From CBDBLK01 sp965215445 (GTDB lineage: Bacteria; Bdellovibrionota; Bacteriovoracia; Bacteriovoracales; Bacteriovoracaceae), in NCBI GenBank assembly GCA_965215445.1, contig CBDCDT010000002.1:372001-436000 (forward strand): a stretch of DNA of 64,000 bases, in the 5' to 3' direction. Position numbers and translations under genes: made by a program. The notes below the pieces were generated by a model that saw nothing but the letters and a program-made list of their open reading frames with translations, was not told the origin of the DNA and made no database searches. Within the stretch, counting starts at the first letter, position 1. Every line of letters starts with the position of its first letter. This document shows, piece after piece, positions 26,655-36,156 of the stretch.

Positions 26655-26993
26655 GTGACCACCACATTGATGATTTTTCAGGCCATCGTTTCCGTTCTGC
26701 TCATTATCGTCGTCCTCTTGCAATTCGGTAAAGGTGCCGAGGCCGGGTTGATTTCCGGGGGAGGAACCGATTCCGTTTTCACCGGAGGGCAGGGAAAAAA
26801 TATCTTTACCAAAATCACCATTGTTCTCTCGGTTCTCTTTATGGGTAATTCTATTTTATTGGCCAAACTGCAAGGGGAGAAGGCCGCATCTTCTCTGCTT
26901 GACGATACAGCACCCATCGCCAGGCCACTTAATTCCGATGCCCTTCAAAACCAAACTGGGGATGGGCCAGAAAACCAGGCCACTACTCCCTAA
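26655..26993 (+). CDS. secG: Protein translocase subunit SecG
   Basis: SecG is the small third subunit of the SecYEG channel. The 112-residue protein has two membrane helices around the conserved GAEAGLISGGG and VFTGGQGKNIFTKIT loop. The start is GTG with AAAGGAG 6 nt upstream. Its place after tpiA is a common bacterial arrangement. Confidence 0.92.
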   Translation: MTTTLMIFQAIVSVLLIIVVLLQFGKGAEAGLISGGGTDSVFTGGQGKNIFTKITIVLSVLFMGNSILLAKLQGEKAASSLLDDTAPIARPLNSDALQNQTGDGPENQATTP

Positions 26994-26996
26994 AGC

Positions 26997-28148
26997 ATGG
27001 AAAAAAAGAACGCTGACCTTATTAAAAGGGAATTTGCCCATTTAAATTCCCTCTATTTTAATAGCGCCTACTTCGGCCCCTCTCCGTACCGTAGCAAGCA
27101 AAAAGTTGAACAGGCCTTGCAAAGGGATTTAGACCCCAGTTTTTATGCCTATCAAATTTGGATGGCCATCGCCGAGAATTTGCGCAAAAAAATCGCCGGA
27201 CTTTTGGGATGCTCACCCGACTCTCTATTTCACTCCACTTCCACTTCGGATGTAGTCAGTCTGGTGGCCAATGGGCTGGACTGGAAAGAGGGCGATCAAG
27301 TTTGCTCCCTCAACCGGGAGTACCCCTCCAATGTTCTTCCCTGGATGGTGGCACAAAACCACTACCCTTTTGAGTTTACCCTTCTCGACCTCGAAGCTCA
27401 CGCCGTTCCCACCAAAGAATGGTTGGCAAAAAATATTCCCCCGCACTGCCGCGTCCTCAATATCTCATGGGTGGCCTTCGAGAGTGGCAAATGTTGTGAC
27501 CTCGAAGAAGTCGGCCGGTTTTGCCGGGAAAGGGATATTTTCTTTTTGGTCGATGCCACTCAAGGTTTTGGTGGCATGGCCATCACTCCCAAAGAACTCT
27601 CTTTTATTGATGTTTTGGCCTGCTCGACCTATAAATGGATGCTCGCACCCTATGGCCACGCCTTCGGTTATTTCTCCGAAGAGGCCACCCGCAAAGTCCG
27701 CCACCAAAGCGGTAACTGGACGGTTTCGGCCAATGCCCAAGATATTTCCGGATTGCTCGACTACACCGACAAAACTCTGCCCGGTGCCCGCAAGTTTGAA
27801 CGGGGACAGCCGGCAAATATGCTCTTAAATGCGGGCCTTGAATCGAGTCTCGACCTTCTGACGGAAGTTGGATTGCAGGCCATTCAAGAGCACAACCAAA
27901 AACTGTGCACTTTTTTCCTGGATAACTTTCCTCAAAAGAAGTTTGAACTCATCACTCCGCGCGACCACATGGCCAATATCATTTGCCTGAAAACCCGCCA
28001 TCAAAGCGATTCAGCTCACCTGGAAGAACAACTGAAAAAGAGCAACATTGACGCCTCGACGAGAGAGGGCAGCTTGCGCTTGAGTTTCCACCTTTTCAAC
28101 GATAGGGAACAAGTCGGCCGTCTTATCCAGGTTTTAGAAAAACTCTGA
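26997..28148 (+). CDS. Class V aminotransferase (NifS/cysteine desulfurase-like fold)
   Basis: This 383-residue PLP enzyme has HSTSTSDVVSLVANGL, VDATQGFGGM and the PLP lysine in ACSTYKWMLAPYG. The loop that carries the catalytic cysteine of true desulfurases is not clear, so it may be a class V aminotransferase of another type. It starts 3 nt after secG and is probably co-transcribed. Substrate unknown. Confidence 0.82.
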   Translation: MEKKNADLIKREFAHLNSLYFNSAYFGPSPYRSKQKVEQALQRDLDPSFYAYQIWMAIAENLRKKIAGLLGCSPDSLFHSTSTSDVVSLVANGLDWKEGDQVCSLNREYPSNVLPWMVAQNHYPFEFTLLDLEAHAVPTKEWLAKNIPPHCRVLNISWVAFESGKCCDLEEVGRFCRERDIFFLVDATQGFGGMAITPKELSFIDVLACSTYKWMLAPYGHAFGYFSEEATRKVRHQSGNWTVSANAQDISGLLDYTDKTLPGARKFERGQPANMLLNAGLESSLDLLTEVGLQAIQEHNQKLCTFFLDNFPQKKFELITPRDHMANIICLKTRHQSDSAHLEEQLKKSNIDASTREGSLRLSFHLFNDREQVGRLIQVLEKL

Positions 28149-28159
28149 GTTAAAAACCC

Positions 28160-28663
28160 TTAAAACGGAATATCGTCCGCCGTAAAATTGGCATCGTTAT
28201 TGTTATTAGCGGCATTATAATCCTGGCCGGAAGAAACACCGTCGTAATTATCCGAATTTGTTTGGGCCGCCTCACTATTACCGTTGGTCGCAGCAGAGGC
28301 CGGGCCTTGCTCGACACGGTTTCCACCGGAAGAGGCCTGTGCCCCCAGAAATTGGATATTTCTGGCCACAACTTCAGTGGTGTATCTTTTTTGGCCGCTT
28401 TGATCCTCCCAAGAACGGGTTCGCAGCGAACCTTCGATAAAGGCCTGCCGCCCTTTGTTTAGATACTGCTGGCAAAGTTCCGCCAACTTTCCCCAAACCA
28501 CAATTCGATGCCACTCGGTTCGCTCCTGGCGCTGGCCGCTTTTGTCCATCCAGGACTCGTTGGTGGCCACCGAAAAATTGGTGACTGCTGTTCCCGCAGC
28601 AGTGTACTTTAGCTCGGGGTCTTGGCCGAGCCGACCGATGAGAATGACTTTGTTGATACTCAT
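28160..28663 (-). CDS. ssb: Single-stranded DNA-binding protein
   Basis: The 167-residue SSB has the OB-fold start MSINKVILIGRLGQDPELKY, the stretch TEWHRIVVWGKLAE and the acidic C-terminal tip DDIPF that recruits partner proteins. The linker is rich in glycine, asparagine and serine. A strong AAGGAG site precedes the ATG. It is convergent with the aminotransferase gene, with only 11 bp between stop codons. Confidence 0.96.
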   Translation of the reverse strand: MSINKVILIGRLGQDPELKYTAAGTAVTNFSVATNESWMDKSGQRQERTEWHRIVVWGKLAELCQQYLNKGRQAFIEGSLRTRSWEDQSGQKRYTTEVVARNIQFLGAQASSGGNRVEQGPASAATNGNSEAAQTNSDNYDGVSSGQDYNAANNNNDANFTADDIPF

Positions 28664-28846
28664 GTGTTTCTCCTTCTAAAAAAATGAGTCTTCATGCTTA
28701 GGCGATTTTCAAAGTGAAGTAAAGGGCACCATTCCAAATTTTGCATCGCATTTTAAAATTCCCCACTTTTGGCCTCGAAATTTTACCTTCCACAAAAAAT
28801 CCATCTACAATAGGGTGAAAAGACAACTTTTACGGAGGAAAGCAAA

Positions 28847-29902
28847 ATGGCCAAAATCACATGGACGATTCTCTTTCTTTTTGCCTCTCACACAAACGCC
28901 CTTTGGGCCGCTCAAAATGCCAACCAGTGTCGTAGTCTCTTCCGCCAGGCCAAGAGAAATCCCAATGGCCAGGCAATGAAATGGCTCAAGAATCTTCCCC
29001 AATGCAAAGAATTTGTCGATTTGCTCGACCCACCCGCCGAACCCGTTCAGATGGCCCAACCCGTTCAGATGGCCCAACCCGTCCAGACCGTCCAGCGGCC
29101 ACCGCAACAACAAGAATTAAAGGCAGTGCAAAACATTAGACAGCGACCCAAGCAGATTCCACAACCTGAAAAGATTCGCCAAACCCAGCACTCCGAAATG
29201 GCCTTTGTCGCCGTCACCGCCGGAACGTTCAGCATGGGAAGTCCCGACGGGGAACAGAAAAGAGATCGGGCGGCCCACGCCCAAAGGGTCACCCTCACCG
29301 AAGATTTTGAGATTCAAACCACCGAGGTCACCCAACGGCAATATTTTGAGGTCATGGGGAGCAATCCCTCTCATTATAAAAGTCGGGAATACTGCGAAGA
29401 CCAGCATCGGGTGCTGGAGAAAGTCGAAATCTGCCCCGACAATCCGGTGGAAATGGTTTCTTGGCATGACGTACAAAATTTTTTGGCCAAGCTCAACCAA
29501 ATCAAAAACGACAGTTACACCTACCGCCTGCCGACTACTGAGGAATGGGAATACGCCGCCAGAGCGGGAACGGTAGCGACGTACTTTTTTGGAGATGATG
29601 GGTGGAATATGGGAGATTACGCCTGGTACAGTCAAAATTCGAGAAACAAAAATCGCAGGCGCCAAACCTATCCCGTGGGACTCAAAGGGCCAAATCCTTG
29701 GGGGTTGTATGACCTTTATGGGAATGTGTGGGAGTGGGTTTCCCTGAAGACGAGTTCAGGCGAACTGTTGAGTGCTACCCGCGGCAATAGCTACATAGGC
29801 CATGCATGGCAAATGCGCTCGGCATCTTACACCTATAAACGCACTTATCCCGGGCGCGGGCTTCCCGTTATCGGTATCCGCCTGGTGAGAACTGCCAATT
29901 AA
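28847..29902 (+). CDS. Secreted FGE-sulfatase (SUMF1) domain protein
   Basis: This 351-residue protein has a signal peptide (MAKITWTILFLFASHTNALW) and a proline/glutamine-rich linker with three PVQMAQ-type repeats (about residues 65-83). The C-terminal domain resembles formylglycine-generating enzyme: FVAVTAGTFSMGSPDGE, TEVTQRQYFEVMG, YRLPTTEEWEYAARAG, LYDLYGNVWEWV, GIRLVR. Many such proteins are not true FGEs; the active-site cysteine pair of real FGE is not evident, so I call it an FGE-fold protein of unknown role. GGAGG precedes the ATG. Confidence 0.88.
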   Translation: MAKITWTILFLFASHTNALWAAQNANQCRSLFRQAKRNPNGQAMKWLKNLPQCKEFVDLLDPPAEPVQMAQPVQMAQPVQTVQRPPQQQELKAVQNIRQRPKQIPQPEKIRQTQHSEMAFVAVTAGTFSMGSPDGEQKRDRAAHAQRVTLTEDFEIQTTEVTQRQYFEVMGSNPSHYKSREYCEDQHRVLEKVEICPDNPVEMVSWHDVQNFLAKLNQIKNDSYTYRLPTTEEWEYAARAGTVATYFFGDDGWNMGDYAWYSQNSRNKNRRRQTYPVGLKGPNPWGLYDLYGNVWEWVSLKTSSGELLSATRGNSYIGHAWQMRSASYTYKRTYPGRGLPVIGIRLVRTAN

Positions 29903-30339
29903 GATGTTTCGGGTGCTTGGGGTTCTTCTGTTTCTTGATTTAAAGTTTCTGGTGGCACTTCTTCCCCGCCTTGATTTTGGGAATCCCAAAATTCTTTGAC
30001 TTTTTTGCGTGCAACTTTGACATTGGTTTTATACCACGATGCATCAAAACCACAATGAGGGCAGGGAACCTCTTTTCTCCACAAACGCCGCAAAACTCCC
30101 TCAAAAATCATCCATACGAAAAAAAAGGAAAAGAGGGATTTAAAACCGACAAACGGCCACAGAAAAATGGCCAAAATCGAGCAAATGGTGGCGATTTGAA
30201 GGAAGTGAAAGGCGGTTAATTTATAGTGAACGGTAATCGCCCTGGCGGTTCGGCAAAGAGGACAAAAAAACTCTACCGCCGGATTTTTAAAGCGAAACGT
30301 TCTCAATTCGATGGGTGTAATGTGACCAGTTTCCCGCAT
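29899..30339 (-). CDS. Membrane protein with zinc-ribbon cysteines
   Basis: This 146-residue protein has two pairs of cysteines (CPLC near residue 26 and CPHC near residue 93) around two membrane helices (about 45-80). The pairs could bind one zinc on the cytoplasmic face. The C-terminus is acidic and looks disordered. I know no function for this arrangement. Confidence 0.65.
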   Translation of the reverse strand: MRETGHITPIELRTFRFKNPAVEFFCPLCRTARAITVHYKLTAFHFLQIATICSILAIFLWPFVGFKSLFSFFFVWMIFEGVLRRLWRKEVPCPHCGFDASWYKTNVKVARKKVKEFWDSQNQGGEEVPPETLNQETEEPQAPETS

Positions 30340-30368
30340 TTACCTTTCATCCTAACAGGGGAGAAAAA

Positions 30369-30407
30369 ATGTCGGTGGCAACGGGCAATGATTTCCTTTA
30401 CTCTTAA
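30369..30407 (+). other. Possible 12-codon leader ORF before the TadG-like gene
   Basis: A strong GGGGAG site precedes an ATG at 30369 that encodes MSVATGNDFLYS and stops at 30405-30407, directly next to and in frame with the ATG of the large gene. It may couple translation of the large gene, which has no clear ribosome-binding site of its own. Confidence 0.3.
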
Positions 30408-33134
30408 ATGAGAGATATGAAACTGCTAACTTTCCGCCCGAGCAAAAAGGATTTTCGAGAGGCCGGCCAGGTTTCCCTGTTCTTGGGAATCGTCGTGGTG
30501 GTAGTCATTAGTTTTTTGGCCTTCATTATCAACGTGGGCCTTTTCGTCAAGGCCAAAATCAATTTGCAAAACGCCGTCGATGCCGCCGCCTTTGCCGGTG
30601 CTTCAGTTCAGGCCAGGCAACTCACCAACGTGGCCTACCTCAACTGGGAATTGCGAAATACGTTCAAGGAGTGGATGTTTAAATACTACGTTCTGGGACA
30701 AAAGGGCATCGAACAAACCGAGCGCGAAAACATAGCAGGCCATCGCTATAACAATGGCAGCATGAACTTTAGGTTGCAGAGTTTTTACCGAAGCGGTGAA
30801 GCTGGGTTTACTGGAAAAAACTTCGACCGCTTCAACGTCCCCAGCATCTGTATTCACTACGGCTCTCCCCACAACATTTGCGGCATTGTTTCGGTTCCGG
30901 GCCTTCCCCGCTTTAAGACGGTGGGCCTTCCCGGTATTTCCAGACACCACGAGCAGTTTTTGGATACTCTGGTCAAGAGCAAAGCGGAGGACTGTTCGGC
31001 GCGCTCCCAAGTTAACATGGGAACCGCCATGCTGTGGGCCTACGGCACGGGTTTTGACAGTCTCCCCCCCAACTCCCCCCAAATTGCCGCCGAAAGGCCC
31101 GGGGCCTGGGTTCAGGCCCTCGAATTGGGCGTTCGTATCCGCAACCTGGAGGCGCTCATCAACACGCCCCCGGTGGAAAATCCCATTTGCCACTCTCCCA
31201 CCGCCGGGGCGGCGTGTACGACTGTGCAGGATATAGAAACCAGAATCACTGACCTGCCCCACTACGAGCGGTCGGTGAAGGCCTTTAATTCGGCCTTTAG
31301 AAATCTTGGAGGGGGTGTGAACAAAGAAAATGGCGCTTCCACCGATCCCTTCTTTTCCACGTTCCGCCTGACTGAACTCGCCCCCAACCCCTATAGCGCC
31401 GACTCTCTCTCTCCCAGTGGTTTTTTGATTCCCCCCGACAGTCCCTACTTGGAAAAACCCTACCTGGATTTGCAAATTTATCCCATCAACTACATCAATT
31501 TTTTTACCATGTTCACTTCGCAAAACGCGTCACTTGATGGCACCAGAACCCAGGCCGATTGCGGGGCGATTAAGGCGGCCCTGCCAGTACCCGGATATAT
31601 TTTGGGTTTTACCAAAAATCCCGAAGTTCTGACTTACTACGCAGTCAAGGGCGAGGCCGAATTTGTGGGACTTTTCTTTCCCTTCAGCAAAACCAGTGGC
31701 ATCAATTTGAAGGCCTACGCCGCCGCCAAGCCCATGGGTGGCCGAATCGGGCCAAAACTTTTCAAGATTGAAGGCAGTTCCATCTTCCCTCGGGAAGAAG
31801 CGGAAAGGAAATTGACCAGTAACTACGCCAGCGCCCTCGACGTCCTGGGAATAATAGAACCAAGTATTAAGGGTGGCTTTCCCATTCCCACAGTTGACGA
31901 TTTTTGGGCCAATATTTCCACCAATACCACCATCGGCGGTATTCCCGGCTCCGGCGACCAAGTCTTTTTTACCGTTCCCAACCTGCTCTACGACTTTGAA
32001 AATGTAACCGAATTAAAAGCACCCCAATGGAAAATCCAAAGAGTTGAAGAAAAAACCAATTATACCCAAGCCTATGAATCCTTTGTCTCCGAGAAAGCGG
32101 GCCTTTACAATCAAAAGCAATTTGCGCTCTTTGAGGCCAATCAAGATATTTCGGCAGGCCCTGTAATGAACAACCAGCAAGTTTTGCAATCCATCTTCAA
32201 CGTCCGCCGCCCCACCCGCTACGAGGCCCTCAACTACCTGATTCCAGTTATTGCCGAAGACGGAGACAATCCGGCCGGAGTCGATCACAATTTTTATTTT
32301 TACCACTCCGAGGCCGATCCCCATCCCCTGACCAAGACCAAATCTTATAATGTTTTTGGCCCCCTCTTTGGCCCAAACACTCTCTATCCCGAAGTGGCCT
32401 CCATTACCAACGCTATCTCTGACTATATCAATGCCAACACCCCCGCCATAGACAAATATATTGCGGCCCTCCAGAACGTCGCCAGCGGAGTCCGGGACTC
32501 TTCTCCTGCAGGAGAAAGTGGTAAACTCTACGAAACCGCCGCCGCCTCCATCAACCGCAATCGAACCCCTGACGAAGTCCTTCGCCAAGGAGGTCTAGGC
32601 TGTAGCAACCCATCTTTGGCCGAAACTTTTGCCACCTTTTTTAAGGGGACGGTGGAAGTCTGCAATATTTCGCCACTTCAAGTACGCATCGTTGAATATT
32701 TTAATGAATTGAGCCGTTCAAATCCCATTTTCCAAAACTACTTCACCTCCAGCTACGAAACCAGGGATCGGAACGCGGCGCCTAAGCGCAATCTTGAGAC
32801 AGACCCCCGCTATTTGATGACTGGTTTTGTTCCCGGAAGACGCCAGGGGGCCAGTCCCGAAGGCGAGGTGCAGCGACCTTTCGGCGGGGGAGCAACCCTT
32901 TTTAGTAAACGCAATTTTTATTCCACCAAATTTTTTGCCATGCAAAAAATAGTCGCCAACGCCGCGGGCAAGGCCCGGGCCGGAGATCAACAGGGTTTTG
33001 ACCTTCCCTCCGTATTTATGGAAGGGGCCAGTTCAGGGGCGCGCTTCACCGCTTCCAGTGATTTCCAAGGTCTTCGCATCCACAATCTCATAGGCCTTGG
33101 CGAGCTTTCCGAATGGGAATTTCTCGACCTCTAA
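30408..33134 (+). CDS. Very large TadG-like (Flp pilus assembly) membrane-anchored protein
   Basis: The 908-residue protein starts like TadG/TadE: EAGQVSLFLGIVVVVVISFL, then INLQNAVDAAAFAGA, a membrane helix with a glutamate before it. TadG proteins are usually much shorter or carry a VWA domain; here about 830 residues of unfamiliar periplasmic domain follow. It ends LIGLGELSEWEFLDL. The ATG at 30408 directly abuts a stop codon (TAAATG); an ATG at 30417 is also possible. No other tad genes are near. Confidence 0.75.
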   Translation: MRDMKLLTFRPSKKDFREAGQVSLFLGIVVVVVISFLAFIINVGLFVKAKINLQNAVDAAAFAGASVQARQLTNVAYLNWELRNTFKEWMFKYYVLGQKGIEQTERENIAGHRYNNGSMNFRLQSFYRSGEAGFTGKNFDRFNVPSICIHYGSPHNICGIVSVPGLPRFKTVGLPGISRHHEQFLDTLVKSKAEDCSARSQVNMGTAMLWAYGTGFDSLPPNSPQIAAERPGAWVQALELGVRIRNLEALINTPPVENPICHSPTAGAACTTVQDIETRITDLPHYERSVKAFNSAFRNLGGGVNKENGASTDPFFSTFRLTELAPNPYSADSLSPSGFLIPPDSPYLEKPYLDLQIYPINYINFFTMFTSQNASLDGTRTQADCGAIKAALPVPGYILGFTKNPEVLTYYAVKGEAEFVGLFFPFSKTSGINLKAYAAAKPMGGRIGPKLFKIEGSSIFPREEAERKLTSNYASALDVLGIIEPSIKGGFPIPTVDDFWANISTNTTIGGIPGSGDQVFFTVPNLLYDFENVTELKAPQWKIQRVEEKTNYTQAYESFVSEKAGLYNQKQFALFEANQDISAGPVMNNQQVLQSIFNVRRPTRYEALNYLIPVIAEDGDNPAGVDHNFYFYHSEADPHPLTKTKSYNVFGPLFGPNTLYPEVASITNAISDYINANTPAIDKYIAALQNVASGVRDSSPAGESGKLYETAAASINRNRTPDEVLRQGGLGCSNPSLAETFATFFKGTVEVCNISPLQVRIVEYFNELSRSNPIFQNYFTSSYETRDRNAAPKRNLETDPRYLMTGFVPGRRQGASPEGEVQRPFGGGATLFSKRNFYSTKFFAMQKIVANAAGKARAGDQQGFDLPSVFMEGASSGARFTASSDFQGLRIHNLIGLGELSEWEFLDL

Positions 33135-33140
33135 ATTTAC

Positions 33141-33170
33141 TTGAAAATACAAGGGACTGCCCTATATACT
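33141..33170 (+). promoter_or_regulatory. Sigma70-type promoter of the histone-like/glutaredoxin/HD operon
   Basis: TTGAAA at 33141-33146 and TATACT at 33165-33170 are 18 bp apart (TATATA at 33163 gives 16 bp). The predicted start is near 33177, about 44 nt before the GTG. Confidence 0.55.
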
Positions 33171-33220
33171 CGGGGGGATGTTCTCAAATTTCCACTTTAA
33201 ATTAGAGGGGGATACCGAAA

Positions 33221-33877
33221 GTGGCGACAAAAAGAGCGAATAAAAAGCGAAAAACCAACAAAAAGAAGGCCAAAAAGGCCACCAAAGCAGTCCGGCGAAA
33301 AACCACAAAAAAGGTGCCAAAGAGAAAGGCCACAAAAAAAACAACAAAGAAAAAGACAAAGAAAAAGACCGTGAAAAAGGCCGCTGCTCGAAAGAAGGCG
33401 ACCAAGAAAAAAGTGGCCAAGAAAAAAGCAATAAGGAAGAAGGCGACAAAAAAGAGAGTCACCCGCAAAAAGGCCGTCGCAAAAAAAACGACTGTGCCGC
33501 AAAAAAACACTCTCCCGATAGAGACTAATTCCTGCCCCCTGCCTTTAGAACCCCAGGTGGCAATAGTCAAATATAAGGCCACACAAACCGCAACAAACGA
33601 GAACACTTCCCACCATTCCGGGCCTGAAGACCTGTCAGACCTGGTCAATGGGGAGGGCAATTCCGCCGCAGACGCAGAATATGAACGGAATTATGAAGAT
33701 ATTAACAACGAAGACCAAGACGATGATGAAGACGAGGAAGATGATTTCGTTTACGGGTGGAGTTATAATGACGATTTTGACGACCATGACAAAGAAGAGC
33801 AAGATGAAAGTGAATTGGATGAAGATGAATCTTATATTAGGGGATATCCCAAAAACAAAGATGATGAGGAACAATGA
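33221..33877 (+). CDS. Histone H1-like lysine-rich protein with a long acidic tail
   Basis: The first 95 residues or so are almost only lysine, arginine, alanine and threonine in KKxxKK repeats, as in bacterial histone H1-like proteins that coat DNA. The last 80 or so residues are strongly acidic (DEDEEDD and similar). A basic half with an acidic half could let the protein control its own DNA binding, as in acidic-tailed chromatin proteins. The start is GTG with AGGGGG 12 nt upstream. Its stop overlaps the glutaredoxin start in ATGA. Confidence 0.75.
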   Translation: MATKRANKKRKTNKKKAKKATKAVRRKTTKKVPKRKATKKTTKKKTKKKTVKKAAARKKATKKKVAKKKAIRKKATKKRVTRKKAVAKKTTVPQKNTLPIETNSCPLPLEPQVAIVKYKATQTATNENTSHHSGPEDLSDLVNGEGNSAADAEYERNYEDINNEDQDDDEDEEDDFVYGWSYNDDFDDHDKEEQDESELDEDESYIRGYPKNKDDEEQ

Positions 33878-34128
33878 AATACCCTGAACTGATCCTTTAT
33901 AAAATGGATGCCTGCCCCTTCTGCCGGAAGGTGGTTTCCGCCATTGATGAACTTGGAGTCAAAGTTGAATATAAAGACCTCGATGCCGACGAAGAAAATC
34001 GGGACAAATTGCTGGCCGATACCGGACGGCAAACCGTTCCCTGTCTTTATATCGACGGCAACCCCATGTTTGAGTCGGACGAGATAATCGACTGGCTCCA
34101 TCAAAACCGGAACCAGTTGGCGGTTTAA
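33874..34128 (+). CDS. Glutaredoxin
   Basis: The 84-residue protein is a small thioredoxin-fold thiol exchanger with the active site ACPFCRKV, cis-proline in TVPCLYID and DEIIDWL. A CPFC site places it with the classical dithiol glutaredoxins. It starts in an ATGA overlap with the histone-like gene. Confidence 0.9.
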   Translation: MKYPELILYKMDACPFCRKVVSAIDELGVKVEYKDLDADEENRDKLLADTGRQTVPCLYIDGNPMFESDEIIDWLHQNRNQLAV

Positions 34129-34130
34129 CT

Positions 34131-35447
34131 TTGGAAATTAGAGATCCTCTTCACGGCTCAATCTCCATTCAAAAACATGAAATCCCCATTATACAAAGTG
34201 CTTTTTTTCAACGTTTGAGAAATATCAAGCAATTGGGTCTTGCCGAATATATTTTTCCCGGTGCCACCCACACCCGCTTCCTTCACTCCATCGGCACCAT
34301 GAATGTCGGAGTTCAATCCTTTAACTCTCTCTTTGGGAAACAACTGACCGGACCTCTGCAAAAAGAATTTTGCCGACTGAGGGAAACTTTTAAACTGGCG
34401 TGCCTGCTCCACGACATCGGCCATGCACCGTTGAGTCATGCGACGGAAACCGCCATGCCCAAACTTTCAAGTTTAAATATTCCCCGTGAATTTTTAAATG
34501 AGCAAGACGGAGGGCCTGACCGCAAGGCCTCCCATGAAGACTACACCGTCAAGGCCATTGCCGATGGAACTTTGAGCGAAAGTTTTGGAGAGGTGGAAAA
34601 AGTTTACGGAGTGACCAGACGTCATGTCGCCGACCTGATTCGGGGAACCAGTCACGACTCTGCTTATTTTACTCTGAAAGAAATCGACTATTTCCCCATT
34701 TTGCACCAACTGGTATCTTCCGAACTGGACTGCGATCGCATGGATTATCTTCTTCGAGACAGTTATTTCTGTGGCGTCAGTTATGGTACCTTCGACCTGG
34801 ATTGGCTGATTGACAACCTGGAAATTTGTGTCGAAGGACAAAAGGCCTTTTTGGGCCTTAATGAACGCGCTATCATCACTTTTGATGATTTCCTTTTGGG
34901 GCGCTATCATATGTTTGTGAACGTCTATTTTCATTACCGTTCCGTATGCTTAGAACAACTTTTGTACCGCTACTTTGAATCATCGCCAAAGGAGTACCAA
35001 ATCCCCAGTGATCTTGAGCAATATATTGAACACGACGACCACTATCTTATGAATGTTTTGCGCGACAGTTCCAACCCTCATGCCCAGGCCATCATCAAAA
35101 ATAAAATTCCCACCAAAATCTATGAATCCTTCAGCGATAAACAACATGAACAATTGGAAAATATCTGCCAATACCTTAAAAAACAAAATATCGACCATAT
35201 TAAAAGTTCCGCCCAAGGCCGACTTTCCAAATACTCAGAAAAAGAAAATGGCCCTCAATATAACTATCCCATCAAAGTGGCAAGGAAACTCTACCAAAAT
35301 ACAAGTCAACAATTTTCAGATATAGATCAGGTGACAGAACTTTTTCAAAAATTCAGCAAGGCCCGGGAAATCCGCAGGCTCCACTGCAATATGGAGGCCC
35401 TGCCGGAAAAACAGCGAAAAGAACTGGAAAAACTGCTTCAAACTTAA
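34131..35447 (+). CDS. HD-domain phosphohydrolase (SAMHD1/dNTPase-like)
   Basis: This 438-residue protein has the HD metal-site motifs in THTRFLHSIGT and CLLHDIGHAPLSHATE, and a later SELDCDRMDYLLRDS. Relatives hydrolyse dNTPs or other nucleotides. The start is TTG (reading LEIRDPLHGSI), 2 nt after the glutaredoxin stop, so it is translated by coupling. It may act in nucleotide-pool control or defence, but the substrate is not known. Confidence 0.85.
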   Translation: MEIRDPLHGSISIQKHEIPIIQSAFFQRLRNIKQLGLAEYIFPGATHTRFLHSIGTMNVGVQSFNSLFGKQLTGPLQKEFCRLRETFKLACLLHDIGHAPLSHATETAMPKLSSLNIPREFLNEQDGGPDRKASHEDYTVKAIADGTLSESFGEVEKVYGVTRRHVADLIRGTSHDSAYFTLKEIDYFPILHQLVSSELDCDRMDYLLRDSYFCGVSYGTFDLDWLIDNLEICVEGQKAFLGLNERAIITFDDFLLGRYHMFVNVYFHYRSVCLEQLLYRYFESSPKEYQIPSDLEQYIEHDDHYLMNVLRDSSNPHAQAIIKNKIPTKIYESFSDKQHEQLENICQYLKKQNIDHIKSSAQGRLSKYSEKENGPQYNYPIKVARKLYQNTSQQFSDIDQVTELFQKFSKAREIRRLHCNMEALPEKQRKELEKLLQT

Positions 35448-35456
35448 AAGCGCATT

Positions 35457-36146
35457 ATGAATAGATTTTCTCTCTACGTTTTGCTCATTCTGGTATTTCT
35501 TAGCTTGTCCAAATGGTTTGCCCCTTCGGAAAAGCAGACTCCCTACCTCGTCGATGAAAGCACTCTTTCCCAAATATTTCCCCAAGGCCCCGTTTCCGTT
35601 CTCCTCATCGAAAATTTTCAGGCGGGATTGCTATTTAAAACTTATTACCTCAAACTTAAAGTGGTTGAACCTTTTGGATTTCCCGAAACCATCGTTGTAA
35701 GAACACACGAGCTTTTCTGGAGCAAAATCCAAGAATATAAAGGCATGTCCATCTTTCGCAAAGAAGGCCAAAAAGCTGAGGAAGAAGCTGTCTTTGAATC
35801 ACATATTCCCCTTCCTCCGGGAGTTCTCTACGTCGGCAACCCCAGTTACGGCTCCTGGATTGGCCCTGAAACTCAAGACAGAATATGGAAATTTCACCGG
35901 CCTTACCGAAATTTTCCCGATTTTTTTCACTGGGGAAAATTCCGCCCCAGTTTTACATTTTATAAAACGACGCAAACCCATCAAAAAAATAAACAACCTT
36001 TTTTTGGTCTGTACAACGAATTTGGTAAAAACGGTGTCGTCACGCAGAGTCAAATTCCCTCGAATCCAGAAATACTCAAAAAGGAAAATATTGACTTGAG
36101 AGAACACATTAAAAAATTTATTCTCATTCCCCCCTGGAAAATATAA
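35457..36146 (+). CDS. Membrane-anchored protein of unknown function
   Basis: The 229-residue protein has a single N-terminal hydrophobic segment (FSLYVLLILVFLSLSKWF) and a soluble domain that I do not recognise. It sits between the HD protein and a DUF350-like membrane protein in the same operon, 10 nt after the first. Confidence 0.65.
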   Translation: MNRFSLYVLLILVFLSLSKWFAPSEKQTPYLVDESTLSQIFPQGPVSVLLIENFQAGLLFKTYYLKLKVVEPFGFPETIVVRTHELFWSKIQEYKGMSIFRKEGQKAEEEAVFESHIPLPPGVLYVGNPSYGSWIGPETQDRIWKFHRPYRNFPDFFHWGKFRPSFTFYKTTQTHQKNKQPFFGLYNEFGKNGVVTQSQIPSNPEILKKENIDLREHIKKFILIPPWKI

Positions 36147-36156
36147 AGAGGCACTT

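Noticed and set aside
30603..31523. 306-codon minus-strand ORF
   Set aside because: It lies inside the TadG-like gene, whose plus-strand product has a clear TadG N-terminus and full-length frame.
33178..33243. 21-codon ORF before the histone-like gene
   Set aside because: It starts with no ribosome-binding site and overlaps the better GTG start of the long gene.
33202..33660. Minus-strand ORF of phenylalanine/leucine-rich, membrane-like sequence
   Set aside because: It is the antisense of AAA/AAG lysine codons of the histone-like gene.
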